Origin: Fidelibacterota bacterium
GTDB taxonomy: Bacteria; Fidelibacterota; UBA8477; JABMPR01
NCBI GenBank assembly: GCA_013202495.1
Contig: JABMQQ010000099.1
Coordinates: forward strand, 1-58,304
Direction of reading: 5' to 3'
DNA: 58,304 nucleotides
The notes under the pieces were generated by a model. The model was not told the DNA's origin. It saw nothing but the letters and a program-made list of their open reading frames with translations, and made no database searches. How positions within the stretch are numbered: the stretch's first letter is position 1; every line of letters begins with the position of its first letter. The position numbers were made by a program, and so were the translations under genes. Shown here piece by piece: positions 53,856-58,304 of the stretch.

Positions 53856-54464
53856 CTACAGACTGATACCGGAAAAACTCATAAAGGCCATTGCCATGAG
53901 TCCGGTGATTAACATTGTGATTCCTAATCCGCGTAAACCTTCAGGTATATGGGAGTACCGAAGCTTCTCTCGGATGGCTGCCATGGCGGCGATTGCCAGA
54001 GCAAAACCCACTCCTGACCCCAATCCAAATACCGCAGATTCGGTAAAAGTGTATTCCCTTTCTACCATAAACAATGATGCACCCAGAATGGCGCAATTCA
54101 CGGCGATGAGAGGTAAGAAAATACCTAAAGCACTATACAGGGCAGGACTATAGCGATCTATGATCATTTCCACAAGCTGAACCAGGGCAGCGATAACAGC
54201 AATGTAGGAGATGAAGCCTAGAAAGCTGAGGTCCACGTCAGGCAGACCGGCCCAGGCAAGTGCGCCAGGAGCCAGCAGATAGTGATAGATAGCCCAATTC
54301 ACCGGTACTGTGATTACTTCAACAAAGATGACTGCAAGTCCCAGTCCGATAGCTGTGTCCACGCGCTTAGATACAGCGAGGAATGAACACATGCCCAGGA
54401 AGTAGGCCAGTAGGATATTATTAACAAATACGGATTCAACAAACAGGCTAATAAGATTTTCCAT
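53856..54464 (-). CDS. nqrE: NqrE, membrane subunit of Na+-NQR
   Basis: The 202-residue subunit has six membrane helices. Conserved features are [21 protein letters not shown] at the start (with the Cys of the intramembrane iron site) and [15 protein letters not shown] in the fourth segment. AGGAGG at 54471-54476 favours the ATG at 54464 over the in-frame ATG at 54467 and TTG at 54470. nqrF starts 10 bases downstream. Confidence 0.95.
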   Translation of the reverse strand: MENLISLFVESVFVNNILLAYFLGMCSFLAVSKRVDTAIGLGLAVIFVEVITVPVNWAIYHYLLAPGALAWAGLPDVDLSFLGFISYIAVIAALVQLVEMIIDRYSPALYSALGIFLPLIAVNCAILGASLFMVEREYTFTESAVFGLGSGVGFALAIAAMAAIREKLRYSHIPEGLRGLGITMLITGLMAMAFMSFSGISL

Positions 54465-54474
54465 CATCAACCTC

Positions 54475-55101
54475 CTATTCCGCTACCGTACCAGTAATGG
54501 TACGCTGAACCCAAATGATCAAACCCAGGAGAATAAATGCTCCCGGTGCCAGAACCATGAGGCCCATATTCTGATAACCTGCTGCATATGCAGCGTCAGG
54601 GACGACCTGGAATCCAAACAGAGTTCCGGAGCCCAGCAGTTCGCGACCAAAGGCCACTACGATGAGAATCATACTGTAGCCCAATCCATTCCCTACGCCA
54701 TCCAGGAAACTTGGCCAGGGCTTATTTTGTAAAGCAAAAGCCTCTGCACGTCCCAAAACAATACAGTTCGTGATGATCAATCCCACAAACACACTCAATT
54801 GCTTACTTATATCATAGAGGAAGGCTTTTAACACTTGATCCACCAGAATCACCAATGAGGCAATAATCGCCAACTCAATTATGATCCGAATATTGGAAGG
54901 AACCTTATTCCGAATCAGCGAAATCAATACGTTTGATATTGAGATGACACTGATTACCGCAATGGACATGACAATGGCAGTCTGTAATTGTACGGTGACA
55001 GCCAGAGCAGAACAAATTCCCAGCACCTGAGTGGAGATGGGATTATTGTCCATGAGCGGATCTTTGAGGAAGACCATATTTTTTTTACTCAGCAGGCTCA
55101 T
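54475..55101 (-). CDS. nqrD: NqrD, membrane subunit of Na+-NQR
   Basis: The 208-residue subunit has six membrane helices. The start [20 protein letters not shown] and the segment [13 protein letters not shown] are family hallmarks and hold the two Cys that, with those of NqrE, bind the intramembrane iron centre. The start overlaps the end of nqrC by four bases; nqrE follows at once. Confidence 0.95.
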   Translation of the reverse strand: MSLLSKKNMVFLKDPLMDNNPISTQVLGICSALAVTVQLQTAIVMSIAVISVISISNVLISLIRNKVPSNIRIIIELAIIASLVILVDQVLKAFLYDISKQLSVFVGLIITNCIVLGRAEAFALQNKPWPSFLDGVGNGLGYSMILIVVAFGRELLGSGTLFGFQVVPDAAYAAGYQNMGLMVLAPGAFILLGLIIWVQRTITGTVAE

Positions 55102-55820
55102 GATGTGCCTCCCCGACGGGTTTTAAAGAAAGGTTCATATTTTTCCAGTGTAGACTTGATAAACTCATTCAATCCTTTGGTGGTTAGAGTGGCTCCACTA
55201 ATGCCATCCACCTTGTGTTCAGAATTCTTCTCGTCTGAACGCATTTTACCCTTTACGATTTCAACAGAAACGATCTCGCCAGCTTTATTGAGGATTGTTT
55301 TTCCCTTAAAGGCGGTTGTAAACCATTCCTTGTCGATCTCACCACCCAGACCCGGGGTTTCTCCATGACTATAAAAGGTAATCCCTTTTACTGTATTGAG
55401 ATCTTGTTCCAGAGCGATGTAACCCTTTACCGTCGACCAGAGTGCTTTTCCCTGGGTAGGAATACAATAGGCGGTGATCACTTCTCCATCCTGCCGCGCA
55501 TAAACCGGGAGCAGATCCGGTTCTGCTTTGGGATCAATCTCCTCAGCTTTGCGATCATTCACCTTGTTACCTTCAATATCTACGACAAAAGTTTTAACCT
55601 TATTGTCGTAGAGGTCAAATATGGTCTGAGCTTCAACATCTTTGGATTCCACCAGACCGAGAACACTCAGGATATTGTATTTTATATCAAGTTGGATATT
55701 CTGATCCTGACGCTCTTTTAGCAGGGTAGCAGCAGAAGCAAGCAGGATGCTGCAAACCATGGTCACAGCGGCTGCAAAACCCAATGTATAGGCTTTTGTA
55801 ACTCGAGGCTTACTTGCCAT
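55098..55820 (-). CDS. nqrC: NqrC, FMN-carrying subunit of Na+-NQR
   Basis: The 240-residue subunit has one N-terminal membrane helix and a periplasmic FMN-binding domain. SGAT at 208-211 (in [10 protein letters not shown]) gives Thr211 as the site of covalent FMN attachment by ApbE. AAAGGAGG precedes the ATG, which lies 11 bases inside the end of nqrB. Confidence 0.95.
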   Translation of the reverse strand: MASKPRVTKAYTLGFAAAVTMVCSILLASAATLLKERQDQNIQLDIKYNILSVLGLVESKDVEAQTIFDLYDNKVKTFVVDIEGNKVNDRKAEEIDPKAEPDLLPVYARQDGEVITAYCIPTQGKALWSTVKGYIALEQDLNTVKGITFYSHGETPGLGGEIDKEWFTTAFKGKTILNKAGEIVSVEIVKGKMRSDEKNSEHKVDGISGATLTTKGLNEFIKSTLEKYEPFFKTRRGGTS

Positions 55821-56949
55821 AATTCAGCCTCCTTTTAATATTGGCCTGTACCACAAAGTGGTCAATCAGCGGTGAAAAAACATTTCCAAATAGTATTGCC
55901 AACATCATTCCTTCCGGGTAGGCCGGATTAAAGGCACGAATGAGGATGGCCATCACTCCGATGAGGATGCCATAGATCCATTTGCCAATGTTTGTACCTG
56001 CTGCCGAAACCGGATCAGTTGTCATGAATACAGCCCCAAACATGAAACCACCCATAACCAAATGATAGTGGGCGGGGAGGGTGCGCATACCACCAGCCAG
56101 ATCAGAACCAAAGAACTGAACTATGAGTGCCATACCATAGGCTCCGATAAGCGTGGCCAGCATAATCCGCCAACTAGCCACCCCTGTGATAAGCAGAATG
56201 ACTGCGCCGATGAGGATAGCAATGGTTGACGTTTCACCAATACTACCCGGGACAAATCCGAAAAACATATTGTTGAATGAAAAACCTGCGCTGTTTAAGG
56301 CGTCCACTGCTGGCCCAGTTGAGGCTGCAGCAGCAGCCAGTGGAGTTGCTCCTGTAAATCCATCCAGAGCAACCCATACGCTATCACCTGAAATGTTTCC
56401 AGGGTAGGTGAAAAATAGAAAGGCACGTGCTGTCAAAGCAGGGTTTAACAGGTTCATACCTGTACCACCAAAAACTTCCTTCCCGATGACTGTCCCAAAG
56501 GATACCGCCACGGCGACCTGCCAGAGTGGAATCGTAGGGGGCAGGGTGAGCGGCAGTAAGATACCTGTTACGAGAAAACCTTCGTGAATGTCATGACCAT
56601 TGATATGGCCAAAGATCATTTCCCAGCCCAGTCCGACGGCATAGGTGACAACAATGATGGGAAGCAACTTTATAAAGCCAAACATAAAGGCCGCAAACAA
56701 GCCCTCTACACCAGCTTGAGCACCCACATTGTATGAACCAACCAGAATACTGGGTACCAGAGCGAAGATGACAATGCCCATGAAGCGCTTCATATCAATG
56801 GAGTCTCTGATATGAGGTCCAGTTGTAGTTCCATGACCAGGTGTAAATAACATGGTATTGATAGCACCAAACATGGGATGGACGATCTTAAATGGACCTT
56901 CCTTGAGCTTCACATCCAGGTTTGCTAAAAATTGTAGGAGAGATTTCAT
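55810..56949 (-). CDS. nqrB: NqrB, main membrane subunit of Na+-NQR
   Basis: The 379-residue subunit has about ten membrane helices and forms the Na+ channel. The FMN attachment motif reads DGFTGATPLA (TGAT at about 202-205 counted from the TTG start), with Ser replaced by Thr in the usual SGAT; the acceptor Thr is kept. GGAGGG then favours the ATG at 56949; the frame is open to a TTG at 56958 that would overlap nqrA by four bases. Length is a little below the 410 residues common in Vibrio. Confidence 0.95.
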   Translation of the reverse strand: MKSLLQFLANLDVKLKEGPFKIVHPMFGAINTMLFTPGHGTTTGPHIRDSIDMKRFMGIVIFALVPSILVGSYNVGAQAGVEGLFAAFMFGFIKLLPIIVVTYAVGLGWEMIFGHINGHDIHEGFLVTGILLPLTLPPTIPLWQVAVAVSFGTVIGKEVFGGTGMNLLNPALTARAFLFFTYPGNISGDSVWVALDGFTGATPLAAAAASTGPAVDALNSAGFSFNNMFFGFVPGSIGETSTIAILIGAVILLITGVASWRIMLATLIGAYGMALIVQFFGSDLAGGMRTLPAHYHLVMGGFMFGAVFMTTDPVSAAGTNIGKWIYGILIGVMAILIRAFNPAYPEGMMLAILFGNVFSPLIDHFVVQANIKRRLNYGK

Positions 56950-56954
56950 TTCAA

Positions 56955-58301
56955 TCAACCCTCCTTTTCCATGGCTTCAATACCCTTTTGAATGATATCA
57001 CCAAACTCAATCTTCGAGGGGCAGATATAACTACACAAAGCGAGATCCTCCGGGGCAACTTCATAGATGCCTAATTGTTCCATGAGTTCAATATCTTCAA
57101 CCAGAATGGCTTTGCAGAGGTGAACGGGTAGAACATCCATTGGTAGGACCTTCTCGTATTCACCTGTGGAGACGAAAGCTCGTTCTTCACCGTTCATATC
57201 GGTTGTTGGAGCGAGTTTCTTTTTGGGAGTCAACTTTGACAGGAACATGGGCCAGAAGCTATTGGCGTTAAGTCCCAGGCGTAACCACCCAAAAAACCGT
57301 CTACCTTCGAGTTCAGGTACTACGGTGATCATATCATCATAAAAGCCCACAAACCCCAGAGAGGAGCTTTTAGCGCCGGTAAGTACGTTTCCCGAGATAA
57401 CACGCTGGGTATTATTCTGAAGGGTTGTACTAACAAGATCGCTTACCAGAGCACCTTCTGTTCCAGTAACATAATATCTTTTTTCCAGTTCGGATCCAGT
57501 CAGCGCGTAAGTTTTTGCACCAGGATATTCGCCAGTGCCTAAAAAGCTGCCCAGCTGTGAAACATGACGGGGAGAAAGATACCAGACTTTTTCCGAGGCC
57601 TGGATACGATCAATGTGGTGTATCTGTACCCCAATGTTGCCAGCAGGGTGGGGACCTGAAAATTCATGCAGCTCTACACCTGAAATGTTTGAGAAAAATG
57701 CTTTGGTTTTAGCTGAGACGGAGAGGTGAATTTTACCTTCCGTTAATTTTGAAAGCAGCTGAATTCCCAATTGAAATTTCTTTTCCTGACCATCCAGGAG
57801 CATATCGGATTCTGCCTGCAGGGGAGCTGAATCCACAGCCGAAATAATTATGGCCTTAGGTGAGGCTTCCACGTCAGCAATCTTGCTAAAAGGACGTTGT
57901 CGGATGACTGGCCAGAGTCCGCTATTGAACAACACTTCTTTGGCCTGGCTGGTGGAAAGGGCATTGACCTGGTCTACAGTATAACTATCGAATTTTTCAG
58001 CAGTATCTCCAGCTACATCAATGATGACGCGTTGAATAACCCGTCGCTCTCCACGGACCACTTCGCGAACAGTGCCAGCGGCTGGTGATCTAAAAAGAAT
58101 CTCAGGCTTCTGCTTGTCAACAAAGAGAATTGATCCGCGACTGACTTTATCTCCAGCTTCGACTTTCATCGCTGGTCGTAAGCCACGAAAATCGATGGGC
58201 TGGATTGCAACCGCTGTGGTTTTCGGGGCTTTTTCTGCACGTCGCTCAGCACTGCCTTGCAGGGGTATATCGTAGCCCTTTTTAAGTTTAAACACTCCCA
58301 T
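56955..58301 (-). CDS. nqrA: NqrA, peripheral subunit of Na+-NQR
   Basis: The 448-residue cytoplasmic subunit carries no cofactor. It starts with the typical KLKKGYDIPLQGSAE and contains a biotinyl/lipoyl-like hammerhead region (VEAGDKVSRGSILF) and a C-terminal part with LCSYICPSKIEFG. It is the first gene of the operon; only three bases lie upstream in the window, so the promoter and RBS cannot be seen, though the start agrees with the family. Confidence 0.95.
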   Translation of the reverse strand: MGVFKLKKGYDIPLQGSAERRAEKAPKTTAVAIQPIDFRGLRPAMKVEAGDKVSRGSILFVDKQKPEILFRSPAAGTVREVVRGERRVIQRVIIDVAGDTAEKFDSYTVDQVNALSTSQAKEVLFNSGLWPVIRQRPFSKIADVEASPKAIIISAVDSAPLQAESDMLLDGQEKKFQLGIQLLSKLTEGKIHLSVSAKTKAFFSNISGVELHEFSGPHPAGNIGVQIHHIDRIQASEKVWYLSPRHVSQLGSFLGTGEYPGAKTYALTGSELEKRYYVTGTEGALVSDLVSTTLQNNTQRVISGNVLTGAKSSSLGFVGFYDDMITVVPELEGRRFFGWLRLGLNANSFWPMFLSKLTPKKKLAPTTDMNGEERAFVSTGEYEKVLPMDVLPVHLCKAILVEDIELMEQLGIYEVAPEDLALCSYICPSKIEFGDIIQKGIEAMEKEG

Positions 58302-58304
58302 TAG

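Overview
The window looks like a chromosomal contig of a Gram-negative bacterium of the FCB superphylum, most like Neomarinimicrobiota or a neighbouring phylum (Calditrichota, Cloacimonadota). Evidence: moderate-to-low GC, type IX-style C-terminal sorting/FlgD-like tails on two exported proteins (NPFN and YPNPFNP motifs), a dockerin-like tail on a LamG protein, many lipoproteins, and a complete Na+-translocating NADH:quinone reductase (Nqr) operon, which suggests a marine or saline habitat. Phylum placement is inference.

Region 1 (1-14.2 kb, accessory). Ten small, independent, co-oriented genes (secreted LVIVD-type protein, lipoproteins, helix-hairpin-helix protein, metallo-beta-lactamase-fold hydrolase, membrane proteins, NTF2-like protein, APH-type kinase), each with its own RBS and a short junction. 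Several junctions carry related attC-like arms (CTAACAA..CCATCTAC and GTAGATGGG..GTTAGA), so this is probably a decayed integron-type cassette array; no integron integrase is in the window. A DUF4350-like lipoprotein, a nitroreductase and a Kelch-repeat secreted protein follow.

Region 2 (14.2-20.7 kb). An integration hot spot at tRNA-Lys(UUU). The intact tRNA is at 20566-20638; a 3'-half copy lies at 15999-16041, a shorter core copy at 14174-14196, and the tRNA's downstream flank is duplicated at 15702-15745. Between them are a carboxyethylornithine-synthase-like dehydrogenase, a membrane/soluble gene pair, exported proteins, a 39-codon zinc-ribbon gene joined to a truncated gene remnant, and the C-terminal stub of a tyrosine recombinase.

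Region 3 (20.7-35.2 kb, core genes): a lipoyl-less E2 acyltransferase, a rhodanese/MauE pair, hflKC, hslVU, argF, a fibronectin-III lipoprotein, a KamA-type aminomutase, a membrane-anchored HdrD-like Fe-S oxidoreductase with a flavin reductase, an EVE-domain protein and pgi.

Region 4 (35.2-49.5 kb). A 1.7-kb AT-rich, almost gene-free stretch precedes a co-directional surface-protein cluster: two smaller DUF11-type exported proteins, a 2228-residue protein with about nine DUF11-type repeats, SdrD-B/carboxypeptidase-regulatory modules and two OmpA-like domains, and an outer-membrane beta-barrel protein split by an apparent one-base frameshift. This is the best candidate for an undescribed system: a modular periplasm-to-surface structure with its own outer-membrane partner.

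Region 5 (49.5-58.3 kb): DUF72 protein, M28 peptidase, then on the minus strand nqrABCDEF followed by apbE, the flavin transferase that loads FMN onto NqrB and NqrC. The window ends three bases beyond the nqrA start codon.
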